Shown: piece by piece, positions 7,995-17,700 of the stretch | How positions within the stretch are numbered: position 1 is the stretch's first letter | Layout: every line of letters begins with the position of its first letter | Assembly (NCBI GenBank): GCA_002424605.1 | Contig: DIKQ01000001.1 | Location: forward strand, 1 to 64,000 | DNA from: Cloacimonetes bacterium UBA5614 | Lineage (GTDB): Bacteria > Cloacimonadota > Cloacimonadia > Cloacimonadales > Cloacimonadaceae | Length of the DNA: 64,000 nucleotides | Direction of reading: 5' to 3' | Notes under the pieces: generated by a model | Told to the model about the DNA's origin: nothing | Databases searched by the model: none | The model's input: the letters and a program-made list of their open reading frames with translations, nothing else | Program-made: the position numbers and the translations under genes

Positions 7995-10511
7995 TTAGTT
8001 CAGCTTCAGGATTTTTCGGCTGAATTCTTCTCCTGCAGCTTTCATCCTGATGTAATACAGGCCGTTGGATACCTTTCTGCCCGTGTTGTCCAATCCGTCC
8101 CAGACCAGGGTATGATAACCCTGTTTCCTCTCAGTCCCGTCATTCAGCCTGCGCACAAGCTGACCTTTGAGGTTATAGATGCCCAAGGTCACATCAGCCG
8201 GGCTTTTCAAGCTGTAACGGATGGAAGTGGAGCCGGAGAAAGGATTGGGATAATTGCCACCAAGTGCCGTTACAACAGGCAAAACCTGTTCGTCCTGATT
8301 GGAGACCGTTACCAGGTAGAAGTTCTGGATTGTGGTCTGACCGGATGAAATCACCACACCTGCTAATTGATATGTCTCATACAGGGGATGCGAAACAGTG
8401 ATGTCATGCGTCCCGATAGGCAACACCAGTGAATAAACGCCGTTGGCATTACTGGCGGCGGAGTGGCTTCCGGTACTTACCAGCGCACCTCCGATGGGAT
8501 TGTTGCCCGTAGTTCGCACAAAACCGGTCAGCAGGCCTGTCTGCATCACCTTTTCGAGAGGATTGGTAAAGATGCAGTCCGAAACGCTGCCGGAATAGAC
8601 CGCCTGCACTGCCCAGACATAGTTTCCGGGCTGGAGGCTTTCCCAACTGTTATCGTTGATGGAGTTCTCGGTTACAGGAGTCGGCGTAATGCTAGTCCAA
8701 CTGCCCGGATTGCTTTCCTGGCCCTGTTCCAGCCGCCACAGGTTATATCCCGTTAGAGGACGGTCATCCCTCAGGGAAAGATGGTCCAAAGCAGTAAAGT
8801 CATCCGGAATAAGTCCCGATGAGTAAATCGGAGGGCTCAGGCGTGGATAGCCAAAGCCGGCATATCCCTGGATATTCCAGTTGAAGTCGCAATAGGAATT
8901 GACCGCCAGCAGCGTGGTCCAGTTGCCCAGCCACTGTATCAGATTGCCATATCCGTGCACCGCCGGACCCGGGTCAACTCCCGCGTGGGCATGGCTCATA
9001 TTTTCCCCGCTGATATAGTAGCCAAACCACAGTTCTTCCGAACCCGTGATAGGCACAGGATTGTTCAGCGGAATGGTGTTGTAGGAGTTCAGGACAGGAA
9101 CGAACGGCTGGTCAACCACTAACGTGCCGGGTTGTGCGGCATTACCGCCGGTCCAGACCCGCAGGTTCCACCCGGCGCCGGTATTGGGCCAGACGCGGAT
9201 GGCGTATAGACTGGTACCGGCATAGTCTGCCAGCGCATCCGCCGGAAAACGTATGGCAACGGTGAAGCTATTGCCCTGGGTACCAAATCCGGTCAGGTTT
9301 TCTCCATTATCATAGTGCAGCCAGCCCTCTTCCGCTTCCACGGGAGGGTCCCAATTCAGCATAACGCTGTTTCCTCCGGGAGCTTCTTCCGCTGTGGCGT
9401 TCAGGGGCGGAAAGGCGATTTCATAGAGGACTATCTCCCCCATGCTATAGTTTGTGGTGCCGACTGTTACCGTTCCCATGGAGGGCTGGTAACCACCGGT
9501 GCTGATGGTATAGGTATAGGTCTGCCCGGAATAGACGCCGGTTATGCTGAAATTGCCTCCGTTGTCCGTTACCCCGTTATAGGGGGCGTAGCCGCTAAAA
9601 CTCACCTGTGCGCCTGCAATACCCACTCCCGGGTTGTCAAAGCCAGTTACCTGGCCTGTGATGGTTATCAGCGGAAGCTGAGTAAGGGCAAAGTCCAAAG
9701 TTGACATCTGGTTTGCCACCACCGTGATGGCTTGGCTGATTTCGGCATATCCGGTTTTGGATGCCACTATGCTGTAATTCCCCGGCGCAATGAATGGAAA
9801 GCTAAAGGTCCCTTCTGCTCCAGTGGTGGCAGACATGGCGGTATTGGCAAATCTGACCACTGCTCCCTGCAAAGGACTTCCCCCGGCGGTAACCGTTCCG
9901 GACACTGAGCCCATGCCGTTTACGTCCACTATGAAAGTGGTCTTGGGAAACTGGCCGCTAAGCCCGGTCTGGGGAGGGTTTAGGGGGTCAATCGGGAAAT
10001 TGCTGTTGTAGGCAAGGCGGGAACGGCTGGTGCCCACCGTCTGGGCATAAAAATTATTCGGCACCATAAAGTAATCATCCTGCCAGGGATGCTCCACCAG
10101 CATCACCAGGTTGCCTCCCGAGTGGAAATAGGGCACCGGAAAGGTGAAATCGATGTTATTCACCCCATAAGGGAAAGTAAGATGGTCGCTGTAAACATGC
10201 GTCATCTGGGAAGGCGTTATCCAGCCCGAAGCCAGGTCTGTCTGCAGTGTCTCGCCCAGCCAGATATTTACATCAACATTCGGAATGCCTTCAGAGAAAT
10301 TGTTGTAAAACCGGATGCCTGTGATGCTTCCGTTGAAGTTCAGCTCGCTCGAAAGATAGATGGTTTCATAGAGTGTATTGCGGTATTGGAAGTTTATGGG
10401 CACGGTTGCCGTCTGGTTGCCCGTTCCCACCGTGATTTCTATCGCTGCCAACTGCATCGCAGCCATCAGCAACATAGTCAGTAAAAGTATTAAAACCCTA
10501 TTCCCATTCAT
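7995..10511 (-). CDS. Secreted surface protein with carboxypeptidase-regulatory-like domains and type IX-style sorting domain
   Basis: The start is at 10511 (MNGNRVLIL), with GGAGGAG seven bases upstream. The much longer open frame to 10892 runs through non-coding repeat sequence. The 838-residue product has a signal peptide and a beta-rich N-terminal region. At least three carboxypeptidase-regulatory-like modules follow (GSVSGTVTAGGSPLQGAVV, ITGQVTGFDNPGVGIAGAQV and TGFVRTTGNNPIGGALV). A jelly-roll-like segment and an FN3-like stretch lie between the second and third modules. The last 90 residues form a FlgD-like C-terminal domain beginning NYPNPFSGSTSIRYSL and ending YYIRMKAAGEEFSRKILKLN. 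That is the type A sorting signal of type IX secretion. It is the only protein in the window with this signal, and its secretion genes are elsewhere. Confidence 0.9.
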   Translation of the reverse strand: MNGNRVLILLLTMLLMAAMQLAAIEITVGTGNQTATVPINFQYRNTLYETIYLSSELNFNGSITGIRFYNNFSEGIPNVDVNIWLGETLQTDLASGWITPSQMTHVYSDHLTFPYGVNNIDFTFPVPYFHSGGNLVMLVEHPWQDDYFMVPNNFYAQTVGTSRSRLAYNSNFPIDPLNPPQTGLSGQFPKTTFIVDVNGMGSVSGTVTAGGSPLQGAVVRFANTAMSATTGAEGTFSFPFIAPGNYSIVASKTGYAEISQAITVVANQMSTLDFALTQLPLITITGQVTGFDNPGVGIAGAQVSFSGYAPYNGVTDNGGNFSITGVYSGQTYTYTISTGGYQPSMGTVTVGTTNYSMGEIVLYEIAFPPLNATAEEAPGGNSVMLNWDPPVEAEEGWLHYDNGENLTGFGTQGNSFTVAIRFPADALADYAGTSLYAIRVWPNTGAGWNLRVWTGGNAAQPGTLVVDQPFVPVLNSYNTIPLNNPVPITGSEELWFGYYISGENMSHAHAGVDPGPAVHGYGNLIQWLGNWTTLLAVNSYCDFNWNIQGYAGFGYPRLSPPIYSSGLIPDDFTALDHLSLRDDRPLTGYNLWRLEQGQESNPGSWTSITPTPVTENSINDNSWESLQPGNYVWAVQAVYSGSVSDCIFTNPLEKVMQTGLLTGFVRTTGNNPIGGALVSTGSHSAASNANGVYSLVLPIGTHDITVSHPLYETYQLAGVVISSGQTTIQNFYLVTVSNQDEQVLPVVTALGGNYPNPFSGSTSIRYSLKSPADVTLGIYNLKGQLVRRLNDGTERKQGYHTLVWDGLDNTGRKVSNGLYYIRMKAAGEEFSRKILKLN

Positions 10512-10571
10512 TTTATCTCCTCCGGCAGGTTTGATTCCGCCATGTTTTTTCCGTGTTTTCTTCTCTGGTTT

Positions 10572-10601
10572 ATTTATGCAGAAGCAGCGGCATTCTGTCA
10601 A
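10572..10601 (-). promoter_or_regulatory. Putative promoter of the surface-protein gene
   Basis: On the minus strand TTGACA (10596-10601) is followed after 18 nt by ATAAAT (10572-10577), about 60 bases before the start codon at 10511. Confidence 0.5.
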
Positions 10602-10684
10602 GCCTGAAAATTGCTTCTGCGGAATTTGGCAATAACAGGCCTTCCCACGGCTGTCACAATATCCCATCCCTGCTTCTTCCTTTA

Positions 10685-10759
10685 TGAGATGTCCCGAAGA
10701 TGCCCCGAAGCCTCCCGAAGAAAACCCGGTCAACACCGGGACATCTTCGGGACATCTCA
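10685..10759. repeat. 11-bp-unit inverted-repeat element, copy 1
   Basis: A 75-bp element with perfect 18-bp inverted arms: TGAGATGTCCCGAAGATG at 10685-10702 and its reverse complement at 10742-10759. The left side contains tandem 11-bp units ATGTCCCGAAG (10689) and ATGCCCCGAAG (10700) and a 10-bp variant at 10711. It lies between divergent genes, 30 bases upstream of the -35 of the CARF-regulator gene. A related copy is at 36897. No T-run follows it, so it is not a standard terminator. Confidence 0.9.
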
Positions 10760-10789
10760 ATAGGAAAGTTATGGGGAAAAAGAATGGAC

Positions 10790-10822
10790 TTGACAGGAAC
10801 GGGGTCTTGAAGGTAATAAATT
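10790..10822 (+). promoter_or_regulatory. Putative promoter of the CARF-sigma54 regulator
   Basis: TTGACA at 10790-10795 is followed after 21 nt by TAAATT (10817-10822), or after 17 nt by GTAATA. It is about 35 bases before the ATG at 10858. The flank AATGGACTTGACA is repeated almost exactly at 36978-36989. Confidence 0.4.
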
Positions 10823-10857
10823 TTACTAGGAAATAATCAAAATTTTGACGGGGTTTT

Positions 10858-12327
10858 ATGAGAAAAGTACTGCTGAGTTTTATCGGGAACAATGACTGCT
10901 ACCTGAGTGAGGGCAAGGACGGAGCTATCATCAGCATATTGAAGAAACGTCCGTTTGACGCGCTTTATATCCTGTTCAACAAAGAAAGCTACCTGGAGCA
11001 CGCTTACGAAATCAGGGATTACTGCAAGCGGTATTTCCCCAGGCTGGAAGTGAATTTTGAGCCCTCCGTGACCCTGGACCCCATTGATTATAACCTGGTC
11101 TATCCCGCCATGTACAATGCAATTTCGCACATCAAAGGCAAGGAAAAGGACAAGAACCCCGTCTATACTGTCTCCGTCACCTCGGGTACCCCGACCATGC
11201 ACTCCTGCTGGGTACTGCTGAAACAAGGCGGAATGATAGACGCGGAACTCATCCAAAGCTCCCGGGAGCAGGGCATCAGCGAGATTTCCTTCCATCTGGA
11301 CGACTTTCCCATGATAGACGCAATGGCCAGTTGCAAGGTGGAACTTTCCCGGATGAGCCGGGAAAACACAGTGCTCCGCCATATGGTGGAGTATGAATTT
11401 GAGGACTTCATCGGGATTTGCGATTCCATCCAGAGCGTCAAGAACCAGATTTACACGGTAGCCAAGTATGACCTGCCCGTCCATATCAGCGGAGAAAGCG
11501 GCACCGGTAAGGAAATCGTTGCCCGCAATATCCACCGCCAGAGCATCCGCAAACTGAAACCCTTTATCCCGGTCAATTGCGGTTCCATCAGCGAAAACCT
11601 GTTTGAAAGCGAATTTTTCGGACACAAGCGGGGTTCCTTCACAGGAGCGATATCAGACCATCCCGGCTATTTCCTGGATGCGGACGGCGGCACTCTGTTC
11701 CTGGATGAAATTGCAGATTTGCCCCTCAGTATGCAGACCAAGCTGCTGCGCGTGCTGGAAGAAGGGGAAATCACTCCGGTGGGCGGCAGAACCAGAAAGG
11801 TCAATGTCCGCCTGCTGACCGCCAGCAACAAAAACCTGCGGGAAAAGGTCTTTGAGGGCAAGTTCCGCGAGGATTTGTTTTACCGTATAGTAAACTATGA
11901 GATTGCCCTGCCGCCGCTAAGGACAAGAGGCACCGACATCCTGATGCTGGCAGTCCACTTCGTGACGCTTTTCAATAATCAGCACCACACCCGCAAGACC
12001 ATCTCACCCCAGGCTGAGAAGACCATCCTGGCCCAGCCCTGGAGAGGCAATGTGCGGGAATTGCGTAATGTGATGAATATCGCCTGCATAAACTGCCGCA
12101 ATGATGTCATCAAACCGGAAGATATCGAGTGCAAAAGCATCGGCAATGAACCGGACATTATCATCAGCATCCCTGACGGCGGGATTGACCTGGAAAAAGA
12201 CATCCTGCCGCTCTACTACAGGGCAGCCCTGAACAAAGCCAAAGGCAACGCAGCCCAGGCGGCACGCTTGCTGGGACTGGCACCGCACACCTTCCGCGCC
12301 AGGTTGAAAACGCTGGGAATAAAATAA
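10858..12327 (+). CDS. CARF-domain sigma54-dependent transcriptional activator (RtcR-like architecture)
   Basis: A 489-residue regulator with three parts. Residues 1 to about 175 form a Rossmann-like CARF domain: it starts KVLLSFIGNND and carries the ligand-loop motif SGTPTMHSCW (from S109), comparable to the TTG..-ICW loop of RtcR. Residues from about 185 to 420 form a sigma54-interaction AAA+ module, with Walker A GESGTGKE (212-219), the sigma54-contact loop GSFTGA (259-264, a Ser variant of GAFTGA) and Walker B GGTLFLDE (277-284). The end is a Fis-type helix-turn-helix (AAQAARLLGLAPHTFRARLK). CARF domains bind cyclic oligonucleotides or RNA ends, so the signal is probably a nucleotide. It is not RtcR itself: no rtcA or rtcB gene is nearby. 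The receiver-like gene follows after 70 bases. Confidence 0.9.
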   Translation: MRKVLLSFIGNNDCYLSEGKDGAIISILKKRPFDALYILFNKESYLEHAYEIRDYCKRYFPRLEVNFEPSVTLDPIDYNLVYPAMYNAISHIKGKEKDKNPVYTVSVTSGTPTMHSCWVLLKQGGMIDAELIQSSREQGISEISFHLDDFPMIDAMASCKVELSRMSRENTVLRHMVEYEFEDFIGICDSIQSVKNQIYTVAKYDLPVHISGESGTGKEIVARNIHRQSIRKLKPFIPVNCGSISENLFESEFFGHKRGSFTGAISDHPGYFLDADGGTLFLDEIADLPLSMQTKLLRVLEEGEITPVGGRTRKVNVRLLTASNKNLREKVFEGKFREDLFYRIVNYEIALPPLRTRGTDILMLAVHFVTLFNNQHHTRKTISPQAEKTILAQPWRGNVRELRNVMNIACINCRNDVIKPEDIECKSIGNEPDIIISIPDGGIDLEKDILPLYYRAALNKAKGNAAQAARLLGLAPHTFRARLKTLGIK

Positions 12328-12397
12328 CCACTGCCACGGAAAACAATATGAAGCCAATGATGATAATCGTGGCTGTAAAACAAATTCGGAGAGACAG

Positions 12398-13441
12398 ATG
12401 AGCAAAATACTCTATATTGAGGATGAACTGACTAAAAATATCCCTGCCATCAAGAAATTCTTTGAACCCCTGCTGGCAAGCAGAAACCTGACCAAACAAC
12501 TGATGGAACTGGAGAGCAGGACCAGCATCTTAGCCAGTGATGTTGTCAATGTCTGCAACAAGGCTTCTGAGCTTGACGTGGTGTACAAATTCCCGGTCGC
12601 CCTGACCAAGGCAGTGCATCACCATCAGGAATATGACCTGATAATCATCGACCGTGACCTCTCTTCCTACGATTATTCTGCGGCAGCGGACAAAATCAAA
12701 TCTGACCTGGAATATGCCGGGCTTTCAGACCCCGGAGAAAAAGCCGCTGAATACAATCACAGGGAAGGTGACCTGCTCCTGCTGATATTGCTGCGCCTGG
12801 ATCCCGAAACCAGGGATAAAATCTATTTCCTGGCAGATAATGCAAAAGAACTAATCCGGAATTCGCCTGAACTGGATACCATAATGGATATCACCCATTT
12901 CTCAGCAGACAGAATCCTGGAAAAAAGCACTGAAGCAGAAAAAGTAATCAGCGAAGTGATTGACGACTTGCCAGCCTTTTCCATCCAAATCAAATACAGG
13001 AACCAGTGTGACATCCTGCGCAAGCAATTCTCTGAAGAAACGGTTGATTTGTTTATTGATATAGTCAGATTATCATATGCTATAGAAAAGAAAATAGACT
13101 TTATGCAAAAGGTGAGGCCATTGACTGAAAGGTTTCTGGTGGTATTGGCTGAGAAGATAAATGACCGCAACGCACTCTACTGGGATAGGTTTCACGGGAA
13201 TAGTAACCTGAAACAGAAAGACTTTATCAACAGCCTGGACACCATCAACCGCCGGTATGGAATCGGATACAACAAAAACATCCGCCAGTGCCTGTTTTCC
13301 CTGTGGCAGATTCCCAGTGATTTTGCCTCTCATACAACCGGGAACCCGGATGACATTACCGCTTATACGATTCAGGCGCTGCTAAACCAGCTCTGCGACG
13401 TAATCCTGTGGTATGACCGGGCAATCGGCAACCTGAAGTGA
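12398..13441 (+). CDS. Receiver-like protein with unrecognised alpha-helical C-terminal domain
   Basis: The 347-residue product starts like a response-regulator receiver: KILYIEDE supplies acidic residues at positions 8-10, and DLIIIDRDL supplies a phospho-acceptor-like D85. KIYFLADNAKEL takes the place of beta-5, but the usual Ser/Thr is missing. There is an unusual insertion of about 50 residues between the first strand and the D85 strand. Residues from about 190 are alpha-helical. The last 60 (SLWQIPSDFASHTTG to the end) vaguely resemble HEPN/DUF4145-type bundles; this is a weak inference, and no R-x4-H nuclease motif is seen. GGAGAG precedes the ATG. It lies 70 bases after the CARF regulator in the same orientation, so the pair is probably one signalling unit. 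Confidence 0.75.
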   Translation: MSKILYIEDELTKNIPAIKKFFEPLLASRNLTKQLMELESRTSILASDVVNVCNKASELDVVYKFPVALTKAVHHHQEYDLIIIDRDLSSYDYSAAADKIKSDLEYAGLSDPGEKAAEYNHREGDLLLLILLRLDPETRDKIYFLADNAKELIRNSPELDTIMDITHFSADRILEKSTEAEKVISEVIDDLPAFSIQIKYRNQCDILRKQFSEETVDLFIDIVRLSYAIEKKIDFMQKVRPLTERFLVVLAEKINDRNALYWDRFHGNSNLKQKDFINSLDTINRRYGIGYNKNIRQCLFSLWQIPSDFASHTTGNPDDITAYTIQALLNQLCDVILWYDRAIGNLK

Positions 13442-13519
13442 AGATATCTTTCCTTAGTGAAATCCCAAATGGGGTTTATTCAGAAAGCAAAAGTGATTTT
13501 ATGCAGGAAAAGCCTGATT

Positions 13520-13548
13520 TTTGTGTAATATGTTATTGCACTTATAAT
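13520..13548 (+). promoter_or_regulatory. Putative promoter of the RND operon
   Basis: TTTGTG (13520-13525), a 17-nt spacer and a perfect TATAAT (13543-13548) lie 30 bases before the ATG at 13578. Confidence 0.5.
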
Positions 13549-13577
13549 TGAAAGTTAACCGTTTTAGGAGATAAATA

Positions 13578-14783
13578 ATGAAGAAGATTTACTGGATTAT
13601 CCTGGTCGTATTCGCACTGCTAATGGGCTGGCGCATCTTCCAGAGTATCAGGGATAAAAACAGTTCAAGCGGTATGAATCCCGGAAGAGCCGGAGGAGCA
13701 GTCACTGTGGAAATGGAACCCGTCCGCAACCTTGATATGAGAGACATCGGACGCTTTGGCGGTTCATTGAAAGCCAGGACATCCTATACCCTTGCACCCC
13801 GGATAGCAGGCAGACTGGAAAAGCTGCTGGTGAACCTGGGAGACAGGGTCAGTAATGGTCAACTGGTTGCTGTGATGGATGACGAGGTTTTTCAGCAGGA
13901 CCTGGAACAGGCAAAAGCAAATCTGGCTGTGTCTCAGGCACAGGTGGAACAATTGCGGCTGGCAATGAAAGCTGCTGAAGGAGTCTGGCTGACCACCAAG
14001 CGTTTGTTTGAGCAAAGCTATGAATCACAGGGAACGATGGACAGGGCTGATGCAGAATATGCAGCGGCAAAGGCAAGATATGACATTGCCATGGCAGAAG
14101 TGCAGAAAGCCCAATCTGCTGTGACCAAATCTGAAATCCAGCTTTCCTACACGCAAATCAGGGCTGCCTGGAATGGCGGAGGGAAAACCCGTCTAGTGGG
14201 CGAACGCTTTGCAGAAGAGGGAAGCATGCTCTCCGTTAATATGCCTGTAATGACCCTGGTTGATAATAGCCTGGTAACCGCTGAGATAGATATAATTGAA
14301 AAAGATTATGTTAAGATAAAAGCCGGTCAGGAAGTGGTAATCCGCACAGATGCCTATCCTGATAAAGTTTTCCCCGGAAAGCTGGTGCGGCTTGCTCCGG
14401 TCTTGAGCGAAGTCTCCAGACAAGCCAAAGCAGAAATAGACATCCCCAATCCGGAGGGTTTGCTCAAACCCGGTATGTTTGTAAGGGTTGAGATTATATA
14501 TACAGAACATAAGAAGGTGCAGGCAGCACCCGTGGCAGCACTGGTACAAAGGGATGGCAAGACCGGGGTATTCGTTGCTGACACGGAAGAGCTGATAGTG
14601 CACTTTGTTCCGGTCAAAACCGGTATCAAGGAAGGAGAATTTGCCGAAATAACCGAACCCCAGATAGCGGGTCCGGTGGTTGTTCTCGGCCAGGACCAAT
14701 TGCAGGACGGAGGAAAAATCCGCATTTCAAGCAGGAATGGCAATAACAATTCCGGGGAAGGCAAGAGCGGAGCGAAACAATGA
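13578..14783 (+). CDS. RND efflux periplasmic adaptor (membrane fusion protein)
   Basis: A 401-residue adaptor with an N-terminal membrane anchor (YWIILVVFALLMGW). A first lipoyl half-motif follows (RIAGRLEKLLVNLGDRVSNG), then a long helical hairpin (about residues 95-185), the second lipoyl half, and beta-barrel and membrane-proximal domains typical of the HlyD/AcrA family. It links an inner-membrane RND pump to an outer-membrane channel. TAGGAG precedes the ATG. Its stop overlaps the start of the transporter gene by four bases (ATGA), so the two are translationally coupled. No TolC-like gene is in the window. Confidence 0.93.
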   Translation: MKKIYWIILVVFALLMGWRIFQSIRDKNSSSGMNPGRAGGAVTVEMEPVRNLDMRDIGRFGGSLKARTSYTLAPRIAGRLEKLLVNLGDRVSNGQLVAVMDDEVFQQDLEQAKANLAVSQAQVEQLRLAMKAAEGVWLTTKRLFEQSYESQGTMDRADAEYAAAKARYDIAMAEVQKAQSAVTKSEIQLSYTQIRAAWNGGGKTRLVGERFAEEGSMLSVNMPVMTLVDNSLVTAEIDIIEKDYVKIKAGQEVVIRTDAYPDKVFPGKLVRLAPVLSEVSRQAKAEIDIPNPEGLLKPGMFVRVEIIYTEHKKVQAAPVAALVQRDGKTGVFVADTEELIVHFVPVKTGIKEGEFAEITEPQIAGPVVVLGQDQLQDGGKIRISSRNGNNNSGEGKSGAKQ

Positions 14784-17700
14784 AGCTTGCACAGAAGTCG
14801 GTTGAACGGCCTGTATTCACCAGCATGGTGGTGCTGATAATCATCATTCTGGGTGGAATTGCCTTTCTGCGTCTGCCCATAGACCTGATGCCGGATATCA
14901 CTTTCCCCACTTTAAGCGTGTCCACCAGTTATGGTAATGCCAGTCCAGAAGAAGTGGAAGAGCTTATTACAAGACCGATAGAGCAATCCATGGCAGCGGT
15001 TCCGGGAGTTCAGTCAATTGATTCAGAATCTAGCTCCGGCAGCAGTAATGTGAGGTTGTCATTTGCTTGGGGAACAAACCTGGAAGAGGCATCCAACGAT
15101 ATGAGGGACCGCCTGGACAGGGTGATTTCCGCCTTGCCAGATGATGCCTCCAGACCTGTCCTGAGAAAGTTTGATATTTCCGCAACACCCATCATGATGC
15201 TGGGTGTCACCAGCGAACTGCCACCTCTGCAACTGAGACATTTGATTGACAACCAGATTCAATACCGGCTGGAGAGAGTTCCCGGGGTTGCGGCTATTTT
15301 CGTGAGGGGTGGCCTGGAAAGAGAAATCCATGTGAACCTCGACCCGGACAAAATCAAAGCGCTGCGCATGCCTCTGGACCAGATTATATCGGCGGTTAGG
15401 GCTTCCAATATAAACCTGCCTGCCGGTTCGGTTATCAGCGGAAACAAAGAAATCATAATCCGTACTCCCGGAGAGTTCAATACTATAGATGAACTGCGAA
15501 ATACTGTGATTTTGGAGCGGAACGGCTCTACGATAACCCTTGGGCAGGTGGCTGATGTAGAGGATTCCTGGGCGAAAATTACGCGATATACACGTATCAA
15601 TAACACACCGGGTGTCCAGATATCCATCAATAAACAGTCCGGCACCAATACTGTCGCTGTTGCCAAAGCAGTTATCAAGGAAATTGACAAGATAAATGCT
15701 GATATGCCTCAAATCAGCCTGATTCCCGTGATGGACAGCTCTATTTACATCCGCAGATCAATAAATAATGTGGGCATGGCGGCTGTTTTGGGTGGAATCC
15801 TGGCTATTTTTGTTCTGCTGCTTTTCCTCAGGAATGTGAAAAGCACCATGATAATATCCACAGCAATTCCCATCTCCATCATCGCCACATTCGGATTGCT
15901 CTATTTCAGCGGTTTCACATTGAATATCATGACCTTGGGAGGTCTTGCACTGGGAATCGGCATGCTGCTGGATAATTCCATCGTTGTTCTGGAAAATATC
16001 TTCCGGCTAAGAGAAAAAGGCATGGGCCAGAAGGAAGCAGCCATCCAGGGTTCAAGCGAAGTGGCGGCACCTATCATAGCCGCGACGATAACCACCCTGG
16101 TGGTCTTTCTGCCCCTTATTTTCATGCGAGGGATGTCCGGAGTGATGTTCAAGCAGTTGGCCTATGTGATAGCATTTTCCATACTATGCTCGCTATTGAC
16201 TGCATTGACCATTGTCCCCATGCTGTCCAGCCGTATGTTAACCGTAGCAAATCAATCTCCTGCAAAAGCGAAAAGATATAAAGACAAGATATTTAACGTA
16301 ATCGGAGAGTATCTGGTTGCGATGGAAAACCGATATAAAAGATTGCTCCATCTGGCACTGAATCATCGCATGATAACAGCAGTATCCGCCGTTTCATTGC
16401 TTGGCTTGAGTCTGCTGTTAATCCCGCTGGTTGGCACTGAACTGATGCCTGCCACAGACGAAGGGGAAATCAGGATAAATGTGGAAATGGAAATCGGCAC
16501 AAAGCTTGAGATTACCGATGCCAAAATGAAACAAATCGAGGCTATCATTACCAAAGCTGTCCCGGAACTGAAAAATATGATTAGTTTTACAGGAGGAACG
16601 GGATGGAGCTCTTCCACATCCAATACAGGCTTTATCAGGTTGTCACTGGTTTCACTCAATGAAAGAAAACGTTCCAGCGAAGATATCAGCCAGGAACTGC
16701 GTAAACTGCTTGGCGGTCTTCCAGGGACAAAAGCCCGGGTTACAGCCGGCTCATCCATCATGCTGTTCCGGCGCTTGCAAAGCGACGCAGGGCGACTGGA
16801 AATTATCGTCCGCGGACATGACCTGGCATTTGCATCAAAATTGGCATCACAAATCAAGAAACTGATTGATACAGTGGATGGAGTAACGGACAGCAACATC
16901 AGCCGCACTACCGGAACCCCTGAAGAACTGGTAATGGTAGACAGGCAGAAAGCATCAGAGCTTGGCCTCACAGTTCAGCAGATTGCCAGAACCCTGCAGA
17001 TAGTGCTATCCGGCTCAAGCGCAGGAGTTTACCGTGAGGATGGAAAAGAATTTACCATTCTGATGCAGGTGACTGAAGATAAAAAAAAGAGCTTGGATGA
17101 TGTGCTAAACCTGACTGTCACGAATTCCAGGGGTGTACCTGTGGTTTTGAAGAATGTAGTGTCTGTCAAACCCGGATTAGGCGCAGTCGAGATTGACAGG
17201 CAGAACCAGGAAAGAGTGACCAGCGTCAATGCCAATATCAGCGGACGGGATATGGGTTCAATTATCAGTGATATTCGTGTCAAGATGCGTGAATTGGCGA
17301 TTCCAGAGGATTTTGCTGTAGTTTTTGGAGGCGATTATGAAGAGCAGAAATCAGCTTCCAGAGAGCTTTTGATGAGCTTTGTGCTTGCCCTGATACTGGT
17401 TTACATGGTTTTGGCAAGCCAATATGAATCCCTGCGCGACCCCTTTGTTGTTATGTTTTCTGTTCCATTTGCAATCATCGGAGTTGTTTTGGTCCTATTC
17501 CTTACCAAAACCACCTTCAATATCCAGTCATACATCGGAAGTATTATGCTGGGTGGAATTGTTGTCAACAATGCCATTCTTCTGGTGGATACCACAAATC
17601 AGCTCCGGCGGCATGAAGGTCTCGGAGTCCGGGAAGCGATTGAGGAAGCCGGTCGCAGGAGATTGCGCCCCATCCTGATGACAGCCAGCACCACCATCCT

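Noticed and set aside
10512..10892. N-terminal extension of the surface-protein frame to 10892
   Set aside because: The extra 127 codons pass through the repeat element and promoter, while a strong ribosome site and a signal peptide begin at 10511.
10837..11625. 262-codon minus-strand frame opposite the CARF regulator
   Set aside because: It is a shadow of a clearly conserved gene on the plus strand.
10858..12327. Calling the activator RtcR
   Set aside because: The CARF loop and the rest of the N-terminal domain differ, and no rtcA, rtcB or RNA-repair gene is near.
13455..13485. AAATCCC/GGGGTTT hairpin after the receiver-like gene as terminator
   Set aside because: Short stem with a mismatch and almost no T-run; could still be weak.
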